This document shows, one piece after another, positions 19,040-28,330 of a DNA stretch of 64,000 nucleotides; the stretch's first letter is position 1, and each line of letters begins with the position of its first letter. The position numbers and the translations under genes were made by a program. The stretch spans positions 62,001 through 126,000 of the forward strand of contig JAGKWR010000001.1 of assembly GCA_021151765.1 (NCBI GenBank). Reading direction: 5' to 3'. The stretch comes from Alphaproteobacteria bacterium (GTDB lineage Bacteria; Pseudomonadota; Alphaproteobacteria; Rickettsiales; UBA1997). The notes beneath the pieces were generated by a model. It had not been told where the DNA came from. It saw only the letters and a list, made by a program, of their open reading frames with translations, and searched no databases.

Positions 19040-20254
19040 ATGTATTTTTTCAAACGCGGTTGCGCGGCATTTTTGGCTGTTGTTTTACTGAGCAGCCCAG
19101 CTTGGTGCAAAAGCTACGAAATATCAGAATTGTTAGAAATCGCCGAAAAAAACAGCGCCGTAAAAGCCGCTGAATTTTCAGCACTGGCGCAAAAACGTTT
19201 CGCTAATCAACAAAAATATTGGGAAAATCCTACTTTCAGCACCAATCAAGACAAAAACCAAAAAACTTACTCGGTTACTCAAGCAATTCCTTTCTACGGC
19301 AAGCTCGACAGCAAATATAAAATTGAAGAAGCGCAGTACAAAATTTTAGAAACTCGTAAAAATAATTTGGCACTTTCAGTTAAAGCCGAAACCTTCTTGT
19401 TGCTTTATCAATATTACGCTTTGCAGCAAAAAATTGAGTTAGCACAAAAACGTCTCAATCGTTTAAAACTGGTTGATCGCTATCTTTCGAGCATTGTCTT
19501 ATCGTCGCCAACTCAAAGTGCTCAAGGTCAAATCACTAAAGATCGTATTCGATTAATTGATCGCGACTTAACGCGTTATAAAAACCAACTTTATCAAACT
19601 TGGAATCGTGCCAATATTTACCTCAATCTTGACGAGCAACCACAAATAAAAATTGGTTGGTTAACTAATAAAAATTATCGCGGTCGCAACTTTTTCATCA
19701 GCCAAGCCATCAACAATAACCTGACGCTACGCGAACAAAAATTTCTTATCGACAAAGCTAAATCTGAACTTTCTTTCGCTAAAACTGAAAAAATGCCAGA
19801 TGTCAACGTTTCAGTAACACAAGACAATCCTTCAGCTGCTGCTGGCGGAAGTCGCTCTAACGGTTTGGGATTATCGCTTTCCTTGCCTTTATTCAATCGC
19901 AATCAAGAAAAACAATTAGGCGCGGAATCACAAATTAAAGCGCAAGAAATGGAATTAGATTTCCAAAAAAACCAACTAGTTTTAGCAATCAATAACGATC
20001 TCAATGAGTTCGAAACTGCGCTGAAAATTACACAATCTTTTCCGCCGGCTGAAATAGAACAAATTCTCAATCGTCTCAACAAAGCCAATAATAATTTCAA
20101 AAAAGGCATTTTGGACTTTATCACTTACATCGAACTTGATTCCCAAGAATATCAAATGATTGATACTGTTATCGACACTCAAGTTAATGTTGCTGCCTCT
20201 TACGCAGCTTTGATGACCAAAGTTGGCAGCTTTACTCTTCCGCAAAATGAATAG
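19040..20254 (+). CDS. TolC-family outer-membrane efflux channel (CusC/CzcC-like)
   Basis: A 404-residue protein with a signal peptide (hydrophobic GCAAFLAVVLLSSPAWC) and the paired helical repeats of outer-membrane efflux proteins: YEISELLEIAEKNSAVKAAE near the mature N-terminus and the second-half GLGLSLSLPLFNRNQEKQL (about 275-295). The frame opens at 18947 inside trpE, but ATG 19040, one base after the trpE stop, gives the signal peptide directly at the N-terminus. It overlaps the RND pump gene by 8 bp, so the two should work together. Confidence 0.9.
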   Translation: MYFFKRGCAAFLAVVLLSSPAWCKSYEISELLEIAEKNSAVKAAEFSALAQKRFANQQKYWENPTFSTNQDKNQKTYSVTQAIPFYGKLDSKYKIEEAQYKILETRKNNLALSVKAETFLLLYQYYALQQKIELAQKRLNRLKLVDRYLSSIVLSSPTQSAQGQITKDRIRLIDRDLTRYKNQLYQTWNRANIYLNLDEQPQIKIGWLTNKNYRGRNFFISQAINNNLTLREQKFLIDKAKSELSFAKTEKMPDVNVSVTQDNPSAAAGGSRSNGLGLSLSLPLFNRNQEKQLGAESQIKAQEMELDFQKNQLVLAINNDLNEFETALKITQSFPPAEIEQILNRLNKANNNFKKGILDFITYIELDSQEYQMIDTVIDTQVNVAASYAALMTKVGSFTLPQNE

Positions 20255-23200
20255 AACCAAAAGATTCTTCAAAAGACTAATCGAAGCGCGCAGCTTAATT
20301 CTTATCATCTTCGGATTCGTTGCGCTTTACGGATTCTATTGCCTGCAACACATCAAACTCGACGCCATTCCCGACATCACCAACAAACAAGTTGTGATTA
20401 ACAGCAAAACTTACGGAATGGATCCGACGCGCGTCGAAAAGTCGGTAACCTACCCAATCGAAGCTGAACTTTACGGCATTCCTAATTTAGTGGAAATGCG
20501 TTCAATTTCTAAGTTCGGCTTGTCGCAAATTACTCTGATTTTTAAAGACAGCACTGATATTCACTTCGCACGCAACCAAGTTTTGCAACGTTTGTCAGCG
20601 GTTGGCGATCAAATTCCTGCAAACATTAAACCAACAATTGCGCCGCTAACTACCGGTATTGGCGAAATTATTATTTATCGCGTTTACGATCCAAAAGGTG
20701 GCAATGATTTGATGGAATTGCGCACCGTCCAAGAATTTGAAATTGCCCGTGAATTGAAAAAAGTCAGTGGCGTTGCCGAAGTTGATACGATTGGCGGTTA
20801 CGGACGACAAATTCACCTCAATATTGATCCGCACAAAATAACGAATTACGGCATGACCGAACAACGTTTGATCGATCAAATTCAAACGATTGGCGAAAAC
20901 TTCGGCGGCGGTTACATTGAAAAAGACGACAAGCAAAAAATCGTCCGCACTTATTCCAATATAAAAAGCTTTGACGATGTGATGAACATTCCTGTCAAAG
21001 TTGATTACAGCGGTCATTTGTTGCCGCTGCGTGAACTGGTTGAAATTCGCCAAGAAGAATCGCAACGTCTTGGCGCTGCAACTTACAAAGGTGAAGAAAC
21101 GGTAATTGGAACTGTATTGCTGCAATCTGGCGAAAATAGCCAAGAAGTTTTAACCAAAGTTAAACAAGCAATCGCCAAAATTAATGAATCTCGCGATGAT
21201 GCCAAAATTGAAATTCTCTACGATCGACAATTTTTGATTAACTCCACGATCAAAACTGTGATGCGCAATTTATGCGAAGGTATTTTGCTGGTTGTCGGCG
21301 TATTGTGTTTGATTTTGGGCAATATTCGCGCTGGTTTGGTGGTTTCTTCCGCTTTGCTTTTTTGCATTTTTATTTTGGGAATTTCGATGCGCTTCTTTGG
21401 CATTTCCGCCAATTTAATGAGTTTGGGCGCAATTGATTTCGGTATTTTGGTCGATTCTTCGGTAGTGATTGTCGAGTATCTCGTCAGCCAAATGAACAAA
21501 ATTAAAAGCCGCGAAGAAAAAGCTGATATGATTGCAACGCTGACTGCGCAAGTTGCCAAACCAACTTTTATCGGTATTGCGATCATCACGATGGTTTATA
21601 TTCCAATTTTGATGTTCAACGGCGTCGAAGGTAAAACTTTTCAACCAATGGCGATTAACGTAATAATTGCGATGATCGCCAGCTTGATCACCGCTTTCTT
21701 ACTGATGCCAGTTTTGTCATTTTTCTTTATCAAAGACGTCAAACACAAAAGCAGCAAAACCTTTGATTATCTGCTGCGCGGCTATGAAAAAGCACTAGAT
21801 TTTACTTTAGCAAATGGTCGCAAAATTATTGCTTCTTGTTTGATATTTTTCGCACTTTCCACTTCCTTGATTTTCTTCATGCCTTCCGACTTTTTACCAA
21901 GTTTAAATGAAGGCGATTTAGTGTTTACCGTTGTTCATCCTGAAGGCACCAGCTTAACCAAAACTATCGAAGTTGCTAAAAAACTCGAAGAAAGCATTAA
22001 AAATGACGAAGAAATCGACAAAGTTTTTTCACGCATCGGCACACCAAAATCGGGATTGGACACCGCTTCGCAAAATATTTGCGACATGTTTGTCATTCTA
22101 AAGCCAAAATACAAAACTAAGGCACTGAAACTGTCAGAAAAAATTTCCGACAAACTCAAAACTATTGAATGCAAAGATTGCGAAATAATCACAACCAAAC
22201 CAATCGAAATGCGTTTTAACGAAATGTTAGAAGGCAGCCGCGCTGACTTGTCATTGCGCATTTTTGGCGATGATTTACGCAAATTGCTTGGCATCAGCGA
22301 GCAAATTCAGCAAATCCTGAAAAACAAACCTCAAATTAAGAGTCTCGAAGAAGATATGGTGAACTCGATTCACCTTGGTTATTTCGTCGATGTCATTCCC
22401 AATTACGAAAAAATCGTCAAACATCAAATCACCCTTTCCAACGTTAATAATGACTTAAGCTCGGCGATGGCGGGTTTTGAAGTTGGTAAATTTTATGCCA
22501 CCGAATTTCCGATTTCGATTATTTTGCACTTGGATGAAAAAAATCGTCGCCGTTTGCAATCCATTGAAAATATTCCCGTAAATTTAACCCAAGGCGGCAG
22601 CTTTCCTTTGTCTGACGTTGTTGAAGTTAAAGAAAGTACTCACATTTCTTCAATTCCGCGAATTTTTGGTCAACGCTACGCCGCGATTTCGATTTATTTG
22701 AAAGATACCGAATACGAAAAATTCATCGCTAACGCCGAAAGTGAAATCAAAAAGAATAATATTTTACCGTCAGGCTACGTCATTGAATGGAAAGGCCGCT
22801 TCAAGAACTTCAACAACGCTAAACAAAAAATTCTGACCATTATTCCCATCATCATTTTGGCGATTTTCTTCATTTTGCTCAAAATGTTTGGCGATTATCG
22901 CAAAGTTTTTATCGTACTTTCTTCCGTTCCTTTTGCCTTGAGCGGCGCCATTGTTTTACTGTTTATTTGTCGCATTCCTATCACCATTTCAGTTTATGTC
23001 GGCTTTATCGCGCTAATTGGCATCAGTTTGCTCAACTCAATTATTTTGATTAACAGCCTCAAAGAAACACAACATTTGAAAGAGGTTTGTTTGTCGCGTT
23101 TCCGTCCAATTTTAATGACGGCGATTGTAGCAAGTCTGGGTTTCCTGCCGATGTCTTTTGGCCACGGAATTGGTGCAGAAGTTCAACAACCAATTGCAAT

Positions 23201-23303
23201 CACTGTGATTGGCGGCATTATCAGCTCAACCGCAACAACCCTAATTTTGATCCCAACTTTGATCAAAAAATTCTTAACCAATTCAAAAAATCATGAAAAT
23301 TAA
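20247..23303 (+). CDS. Heavy-metal-efflux-type RND pump (CzcA/CusA family)
   Basis: A 1018-residue proton-driven inner-membrane pump. The start is ATG 20247, overlapping the TolC-like stop; an upstream TTG at 20223 is less likely. It has the signature of the HME-RND subgroup: DAIPDITNKQVVINSKTYGM after the first span and the TM4 charge pattern Asp397-x5-Asp403-x6-Glu410 in DFGILVDSSVVIVE, which separates CzcA-like pumps from drug pumps. Two large periplasmic loops and about 12 spans fit the fold. The periplasmic adaptor (CusB/CzcB) that such pumps need is not encoded next to it. Metal preference cannot be read from the sequence. Confidence 0.93.
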   Translation: MNRTKRFFKRLIEARSLILIIFGFVALYGFYCLQHIKLDAIPDITNKQVVINSKTYGMDPTRVEKSVTYPIEAELYGIPNLVEMRSISKFGLSQITLIFKDSTDIHFARNQVLQRLSAVGDQIPANIKPTIAPLTTGIGEIIIYRVYDPKGGNDLMELRTVQEFEIARELKKVSGVAEVDTIGGYGRQIHLNIDPHKITNYGMTEQRLIDQIQTIGENFGGGYIEKDDKQKIVRTYSNIKSFDDVMNIPVKVDYSGHLLPLRELVEIRQEESQRLGAATYKGEETVIGTVLLQSGENSQEVLTKVKQAIAKINESRDDAKIEILYDRQFLINSTIKTVMRNLCEGILLVVGVLCLILGNIRAGLVVSSALLFCIFILGISMRFFGISANLMSLGAIDFGILVDSSVVIVEYLVSQMNKIKSREEKADMIATLTAQVAKPTFIGIAIITMVYIPILMFNGVEGKTFQPMAINVIIAMIASLITAFLLMPVLSFFFIKDVKHKSSKTFDYLLRGYEKALDFTLANGRKIIASCLIFFALSTSLIFFMPSDFLPSLNEGDLVFTVVHPEGTSLTKTIEVAKKLEESIKNDEEIDKVFSRIGTPKSGLDTASQNICDMFVILKPKYKTKALKLSEKISDKLKTIECKDCEIITTKPIEMRFNEMLEGSRADLSLRIFGDDLRKLLGISEQIQQILKNKPQIKSLEEDMVNSIHLGYFVDVIPNYEKIVKHQITLSNVNNDLSSAMAGFEVGKFYATEFPISIILHLDEKNRRRLQSIENIPVNLTQGGSFPLSDVVEVKESTHISSIPRIFGQRYAAISIYLKDTEYEKFIANAESEIKKNNILPSGYVIEWKGRFKNFNNAKQKILTIIPIIILAIFFILLKMFGDYRKVFIVLSSVPFALSGAIVLLFICRIPITISVYVGFIALIGISLLNSIILINSLKETQHLKEVCLSRFRPILMTAIVASLGFLPMSFGHGIGAEVQQPIAITVIGGIISSTATTLILIPTLIKKFLTNSKNHEN

Positions 23304-23847
23304 ATCTCTATTCCTCGTCGCGTTTTTTGTTTCATGTTCAATGAGCAATGCAAACGCTAAATTCAAAATCAGCAGCACTGATATCGCACCGAACTCAGCG
23401 ATTAAATCAAAACATGTTTTCAACGGATTTGGCTGCACTGGAGAAAATATTTTTCCTAAAATCACTTGGGAAAATGTGCCAGCTAACGCTAAAAGTTTGG
23501 CATTAACAGTTTATGATCCGGATGCTCCTACTGGAAGCGGTTGGTGGCATTATGTCGCGATTAATATTCCGGCAAATTATACAACTATTGCACCGGAAAT
23601 TGCCGCTCAAAATAAATTCAGCGTAAATGATGGCATCAGACAAATCAGAAATGACTTCGGCACTTTCAGTTTTGGTGGCCCATGCCCGCCAGTTGGACAT
23701 ACTGCGCATCGTTATATTTTTACAATTTACGCGCTAAAAACCGATAAAATTGACATAGCAGAAAATTCTACTGCCGCACTTGCTGGTTATATGATTAATC
23801 AAAGTGTGATTAGCAAAACTAGCTTCACAGGATATTATAAAAGATAA
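23293..23847 (+). CDS. PEBP-like protein, YbhB/YbcL family
   Basis: A 184-residue exported protein: signal peptide (LFLVAFFVSCSMSNANA, cleavage probably after ANA; a lipobox around the Cys is less convincing), then the phosphatidylethanolamine-binding fold with TVYDPDAPTGSGWWHYVAIN at about 77-96 and GGPCPPVGHTAHRYIFTIYA at about 132-151. These are the two conserved ligand-pocket regions of the family. Its biological role in bacteria is poorly defined. It overlaps the RND pump gene by 11 bp, so it is the last gene of this operon. Confidence 0.92.
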   Translation: MKIKSLFLVAFFVSCSMSNANAKFKISSTDIAPNSAIKSKHVFNGFGCTGENIFPKITWENVPANAKSLALTVYDPDAPTGSGWWHYVAINIPANYTTIAPEIAAQNKFSVNDGIRQIRNDFGTFSFGGPCPPVGHTAHRYIFTIYALKTDKIDIAENSTAALAGYMINQSVISKTSFTGYYKR

Positions 23848-23854
23848 CAAAATG

Positions 23855-23891
23855 ATCCCTTCAATTTGGACATTTTCTATTTTGAAGGGAT
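23855..23891. terminator. Hairpin between the PEBP gene and ftsY (convergent)
   Basis: ATCCCTTCAA (23855-23864) pairs perfectly with TTGAAGGGAT (23882-23891) across a 17-nt loop, 8 nt after the PEBP stop and just past the end of the convergent ftsY. No long T-run on either side; a plausible shared 3'-end structure. Confidence 0.45.
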
Positions 23892-23911
23892 TGTCTCAAA
23901 ATTTCTGGCAC

Positions 23912-24832
23912 TTACTCCACCAAACTTCTCGCGAAACTTTTCGCTTCAAACTCTTGTAAATCTTCGATTTTTTCACCCATACCAACAGCATAAATTGGCT
24001 TTTTGAATTGATCGGCCAAAGCTACCAGAATTCCGCCCTTGGCTGAACCATCAAGCTTAGTAATCACAAGGCCGGTAATGCCGACAATTTGATTAAAAAC
24101 TTCCAACTGTTGTTTGGCGTTTTGACCAATTGTAGCGTCCAAAATCAGCAAATTTTCATGCGGTGCAGCTGGCTCAATTTTCTTCAAAACTGTATTAATT
24201 TTTTTGAGCTCATCCATCAAATTTTGTTTGTTTTGCAATCTGCCAGCAGTGTCGATCAACAGAAAATCGGCGTTGTTTTCTTTGGCAATATTCAAAGCGC
24301 GGAAAGCTACAGCAGCTGGGTCTTCACCGTCTTTTGTTGCGGCGACAATTTCACAATCTGAACGTTGCGCCCAAACTTGTAATTGCTCAGAAGCCGCAGC
24401 ACGGAAAGTATCGCAAGCAGCGATAATTACTTTTTTATTTTGATTCTTCAAATTGAAGGCAATTTTACCGATTGTGGTAGTTTTACCAGCACCGTTGACG
24501 CCATTGAAAATAATAACTTTCGGTTTGGCTATGGAATTAATTTCCAACGCTTTTTGGCAAGGTTGTAAAATTTTTTCCAATTCAATGGCCAAAAACTCTT
24601 TTACTTCTGTTGGCGTGATCTCTTTGTGAAATTTTTTTGTACGGAATTCTTCAATAATTCGCATTGCAACTTCCGTGCCGATATCAGCAATAATTAGGCT
24701 TTCTTCTAGCTCGTCGATAATTTCAGAAGCTAATTTTTTATGACTAAAAATTTGCGAAATTGCTTGCGAAATTTTCGAGGTTTTAACCACTTCACCATCT
24801 TTTTTTTGCGCCTTAGAGAAAAAACTAAACAT
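23912..24832 (-). CDS. ftsY: Signal recognition particle receptor
   Basis: FtsY docks ribosome-SRP complexes at the inner membrane for co-translational insertion. The 306-residue protein is the short form, with only a brief N-terminal segment before the NG domain. GTPase motifs are intact: GVNGAGKTTTIGKIA (G1, near residue 114), DTFRAAA, DTAGRLQNK and TKLDGSAKGG (G4-like). It follows the LysM/M23 gene by a single base, so the pair is probably co-transcribed. Confidence 0.97.
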   Translation of the reverse strand: MFSFFSKAQKKDGEVVKTSKISQAISQIFSHKKLASEIIDELEESLIIADIGTEVAMRIIEEFRTKKFHKEITPTEVKEFLAIELEKILQPCQKALEINSIAKPKVIIFNGVNGAGKTTTIGKIAFNLKNQNKKVIIAACDTFRAAASEQLQVWAQRSDCEIVAATKDGEDPAAVAFRALNIAKENNADFLLIDTAGRLQNKQNLMDELKKINTVLKKIEPAAPHENLLILDATIGQNAKQQLEVFNQIVGITGLVITKLDGSAKGGILVALADQFKKPIYAVGMGEKIEDLQEFEAKSFARSLVE

Positions 24833-24833
24833 A

Positions 24834-25838
24834 TTACTTACTTAAATAATTTTCCGGATTTACCGCATCACGACCTTTGCGCAAACCAAAATATAACTGA
24901 GCTGATGGCACATTTCCTGTTGAACCAACTTCACCAATTTTTGTTGATTTAGCCACTTTTTGACCACGTTTAACCGAGATTTTTGACAAATGCGCATAAG
25001 CTGTAATCCAACCACCAGAGTGTTTGACGATGATTAAATTTCCGTAACCTTTTAATTCATTGCCAGCGTAAGAAACAACCCCATCTTCTGCCGCTTTTAC
25101 CGAGTCACCTTCTTTGGCTTTGATATTGATACCATCATTATACAAACCGCCAGATTTCGGACCAAAACGCGAGACAATTTCACCACGAACTGGCCAAGAA
25201 AAATGATTCATTTTATCCAATGTTCTTTCAACAAAACCTACAGAATCGCGATTACGCTCTTCATGTTTTTCTTCTTTCACTTCGGCAATTTTTTTATTTG
25301 GAACTTCCACAACTTTAGTTTCTGTAGCTTCAGCGGCATTATTGAATTTAACGATGCGCAATTTTTGACCAGCGATTAGATGGTATGGCGATTTCAAATC
25401 GTTAAGCTCAATTAAGGTATCAATGTTCATTTTGTACAAACGCGCCACCGAATAAAGCGTATCGCCAGCCACAACTTGATGATAGGTTGGCGCCGGAATT
25501 GTTAACTTGTCGCCGGCCTTGAGTTTGTAAGGTGGATTCAATTCATTCTGCTTGATTAAATCACGCAACGGAACTTGGTATTTCTTAGAAACAGTGTAAA
25601 TCGTTTCACCTTCCAAAACTTCTATTTGATGATTACGAGCTGCTGAAATTGTCGAAATTGTTGGAGCAGAAGTTTTTTTTACAACGTTGCGATATTTATC
25701 CTTGTTGTAACTATTATACTTACCGTAATAAATTTTACCATTATCAACAACTGCTGCTTTTTTGTTCGAGCAGCCAGAAAAAACAAGCAGCGCCAGCAAA
25801 AACAGCGATATTTTCAAGCTTGTGTTCTGATTAATCAT
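24834..25838 (-). CDS. NlpD-like lipoprotein: two LysM domains and a degenerate M23 domain
   Basis: A 334-residue outer-membrane lipoprotein candidate: lipobox FSGC near residue 23, LysM domains at about 72-115 and 118-162 (each ending in a KLTIP or KLRIV strand), then an M23 domain in the last 115 residues. The zinc ligands of active LytM enzymes are replaced: the GxHxGxD site reads YNDGINI and the HxH-type site reads LYFGLRKG. Such inactive M23 proteins (EnvC, NlpD) activate amidases that split septal peptidoglycan. It therefore probably regulates cell separation rather than cutting itself. Confidence 0.85.
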   Translation of the reverse strand: MINQNTSLKISLFLLALLVFSGCSNKKAAVVDNGKIYYGKYNSYNKDKYRNVVKKTSAPTISTISAARNHQIEVLEGETIYTVSKKYQVPLRDLIKQNELNPPYKLKAGDKLTIPAPTYHQVVAGDTLYSVARLYKMNIDTLIELNDLKSPYHLIAGQKLRIVKFNNAAEATETKVVEVPNKKIAEVKEEKHEERNRDSVGFVERTLDKMNHFSWPVRGEIVSRFGPKSGGLYNDGINIKAKEGDSVKAAEDGVVSYAGNELKGYGNLIIVKHSGGWITAYAHLSKISVKRGQKVAKSTKIGEVGSTGNVPSAQLYFGLRKGRDAVNPENYLSK

Positions 25839-25914
25839 ATTTGTTGAATTATTTTATAGCACTGACGTGAGGCTTCTTTATTTAAGAAAGCTCGCCAAAC
25901 AATCAATTATCGAC

Positions 25915-26730
25915 ATGGATTTTGTTTCAACCGAAATTTCACAATTGCCAATATTCTTGCAAGCTTTTGTAATTGCAATTGCCGGCCTTATTTTCGGATC
26001 TTTTTTATCTCTGATTAGTCATCGTTTAATCACTAAAGAAGCGATAGTTTTTGCCCGTTCGCAATGTCCGAAATGTCATTATCAGCTGAAATTTTACAAT
26101 CTTATTCCTTTGTTCTCTTGGCTTTTTCAAAGAGGAAAATGCAGCAATTGTCATCAAAAAATTTCTTGGCGTTATCCGTTAATTGAAAGCGTTATTGCTG
26201 TAGTTTTTGTTGCTAATTTCTTTATCAATAAATGCTTAATTGATCAAAATTTATTACTGCTGTGCTTGATTTCCGCCACTTTGATTTTGATGTGCATCAC
26301 CGATTTAGAGCATTATGTCATTCCAAATATAGCGCAGTACATTTTAGCTATTTTCGTAATTTTATGGCTAATCCACAACAAAGGAAATGATGCGCCCATC
26401 AAGAATTTGCAGGCTGCTTTCCTATATCTCGGCTTTGGTTTGTTGCTACTGTGGTTCTTTTACTTAACCACTAAAATCGAAGCAATTGGCATTGACGATA
26501 TTAAGTTCTTTTTCATCGCAGGATTAGCTTTGGGCGTAAAAAATTTTGTACTCTTTATGATGATGAGTAGCGTCTTTGGTTTATTATTTGGGCCGCTTTG
26601 GCAGTTAATTAGAAAAGAACGCACTTTTCCTTTTGCACCAGCAATTTGCGTTTCTTTTTACGTGAGTTTGCTTTGGGGAAATGGAATTAATCTCGTTGGT
26701 TTTTTTGGATCGTTAATTTTTCAGAATTGA
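25915..26730 (+). CDS. pilD: Prepilin peptidase / N-methyltransferase
   Basis: PilD cleaves and methylates type IV prepilins and T2SS pseudopilins at the inner membrane. The frame opens with GTG at 25867; ATG 25915 fits the family N-terminus better, giving 271 residues. The cytoplasmic loop has two CxxC pairs (CPKCHYQLKFYN and CSNCHQKISWRYP) and the two catalytic aspartates lie in ITDLEHYVIPN and IGIDDIKFF. With the secretin at 51 kb it argues for a type IV pilus or type II-like system whose other parts lie elsewhere. Its end overlaps the convergent recO by 18 bp. Confidence 0.93.
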   Translation: MDFVSTEISQLPIFLQAFVIAIAGLIFGSFLSLISHRLITKEAIVFARSQCPKCHYQLKFYNLIPLFSWLFQRGKCSNCHQKISWRYPLIESVIAVVFVANFFINKCLIDQNLLLLCLISATLILMCITDLEHYVIPNIAQYILAIFVILWLIHNKGNDAPIKNLQAAFLYLGFGLLLLWFFYLTTKIEAIGIDDIKFFFIAGLALGVKNFVLFMMMSSVFGLLFGPLWQLIRKERTFPFAPAICVSFYVSLLWGNGINLVGFFGSLIFQN

Positions 26731-27459
26731 TTTTTTAATGTGGTCACGGTGCAACAACTGCGCTATTTTATAGCTTTCGGACTTTTCCGCAAAAACAAAT
26801 TTTTCTAAAAAAAAGCTGCTTAATTTTATACCATCTTGCAATTCTTTTTCATCGTAATTTTGCTCTCCGAGCAAGAAAGAAGGCAATTTCAACAAACGAT
26901 TTTGGTAAGGCTTACCAACTTCATAACTCACCGCACGCGCTGATTTTGGCGAAACAAAAGCCAAATTCTCCGCTTTTTCTGTAACGGCGCACGAAGATAA
27001 ATCAATACCATACCCCAAAGTCTCAAGAATTTTCAGCTCTAACTTAATATAATCAGCTAAGAAATTTCTACGTTGATAATCTTCAGCACAAATATTTTGC
27101 AAAAAGTTTTGTAAATCGACGAATAGTAATTGATGTTCTTCACGTTCTAAAAAAATAGCGTCTATAATTGAAAACACAGAGTTCACACAAGCTAATCGTA
27201 ACGAATCAAACATGATTTTTGCCGCATAACTTTTCGCCAAATCAACACTAAAAAGCTGTCCTAAATTATCTTCTAAGCGCGCACGATATTCGAAAGTTAT
27301 TAGGTTTCCGATTTGATAAATTGTCTTGTCTTTGCTTGATTTTACTGATTTTACGAAAGCGCGATAAACTCCGTGATGCTGCGAAAAAACTTTAATTATC
27401 GCGGAATTTTCGCCATATTTTTTGATACTGATGATGATGCCGTGATCGCTAAATTTCAT
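26713..27459 (-). CDS. recO: DNA repair protein RecO
   Basis: RecO helps load RecA on SSB-coated DNA in the RecFOR pathway. The 248-residue protein has the OB-fold start (DHGIIISIKKYGENSAIIKVFSQ, read here as two parts) and the GVYRAFVKSVKS stretch, followed by an all-helical domain with LKILETLGYGIDLSSCAVT. The four zinc cysteines of some RecO proteins are not evident. It begins inside the end of miaA (11-bp overlap) and is the last gene of a long minus-strand run. Confidence 0.92.
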   Translation of the reverse strand: MKFSDHGIIISIKKYGENSAIIKVFSQHHGVYRAFVKSVKSSKDKTIYQIGNLITFEYRARLEDNLGQLFSVDLAKSYAAKIMFDSLRLACVNSVFSIIDAIFLEREEHQLLFVDLQNFLQNICAEDYQRRNFLADYIKLELKILETLGYGIDLSSCAVTEKAENLAFVSPKSARAVSYEVGKPYQNRLLKLPSFLLGEQNYDEKELQDGIKLSSFFLEKFVFAEKSESYKIAQLLHRDHIKKSILKN

Positions 27460-28330
27460 AACGTAAAAAATTTAGTGCTGCCTTGCTGTCGCTAAATACA
27501 TACTTCTGCGGTAATTGATGACGGAACCAAGTGAGTTGTCTTTTAGCATAATTTCTGGTTTTTTGCTGCGCAATTTCACTCATTTTTTCTTGCGAAATTT
27601 TGCCTACTAAGAAATCACGAATTTCATAAAAACCCAAAGTTTTAGTAATTTGCAAATCATCACCAATTCCTTTATCTGCAAGCTTCCGCACTTCTTCCAA
27701 AGCACCGTTTTTCAACATTAAGTCAAAACGTAAATTGCAATTTTTATAAAGTTTTTCGCGATCTGGATTCAAATTTACGTGAATAAACTGTGCATCCGGA
27801 AAAATCTTTTTTTGATTATTATGCCAAAAATAAAGTGGTTGCCCGGTTTGCAATAAAACCTCATAAGCCCTAGTCAGACGCTGTTTGTCAAGGGCATCAC
27901 TTTGGGCGATTTCTTGCATCTTTTCACGACCAATTTCTTCATAAGTTTGTCGCGCTTGTTCTTTAATATGCGGCGCAATTTCAGGAATTTCAGAAATTCC
28001 ATCAACTAATTTGGAAATATACATACCGCTGCCGCCGACAATTACTGGCAATTTATTTGCGCTCCAAAGCTCTTGAACTATTGACTTCACCAACTTCAAC
28101 CAATTAGCCACCGACGAAGATTCAATAGGTTGCAAATGCGAATATAAAAAATGTTGAACTTGCTGTTGTTCACTTGCACTAGGCTGCGAAGACAAAATTG
28201 GCAAACCTGCGTAAATTTGCAGTGAATCTGCATTAATAATCGCAATGTCTTTTGCTTGGGCCATTTCTAGGGCCAAACCCGATTTTCCCGAAGCTGTTGG
28301 CCCTGAAATTATGACGATTCTTTGAGACAT
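27449..28330 (-). CDS. miaA: tRNA dimethylallyltransferase
   Basis: MiaA adds a dimethylallyl group to A37 of tRNAs reading U-starting codons. The 293-residue length is usual. Motifs: P-loop GPTASGKSGLALEMA at residues 8-22, INADSLQIYAGLPILS, the VGGSGMYI stretch near 98, and the C-terminal AKRQLTWFRHQ. It overlaps rluD by 22 bp and recO by 11 bp, a compact operon typical of reduced genomes. Confidence 0.97.
   Translation of the reverse strand: MSQRIVIISGPTASGKSGLALEMAQAKDIAIINADSLQIYAGLPILSSQPSASEQQQVQHFLYSHLQPIESSSVANWLKLVKSIVQELWSANKLPVIVGGSGMYISKLVDGISEIPEIAPHIKEQARQTYEEIGREKMQEIAQSDALDKQRLTRAYEVLLQTGQPLYFWHNNQKKIFPDAQFIHVNLNPDREKLYKNCNLRFDLMLKNGALEEVRKLADKGIGDDLQITKTLGFYEIRDFLVGKISQEKMSEIAQQKTRNYAKRQLTWFRHQLPQKYVFSDSKAALNFLRYEI

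Noticed and set aside
20646..21143. 165-codon open frame on the minus strand opposite the RND pump
   Set aside because: It is a shadow of the highly biased RND codons; no start context, no family signal and full overlap with a certain gene.
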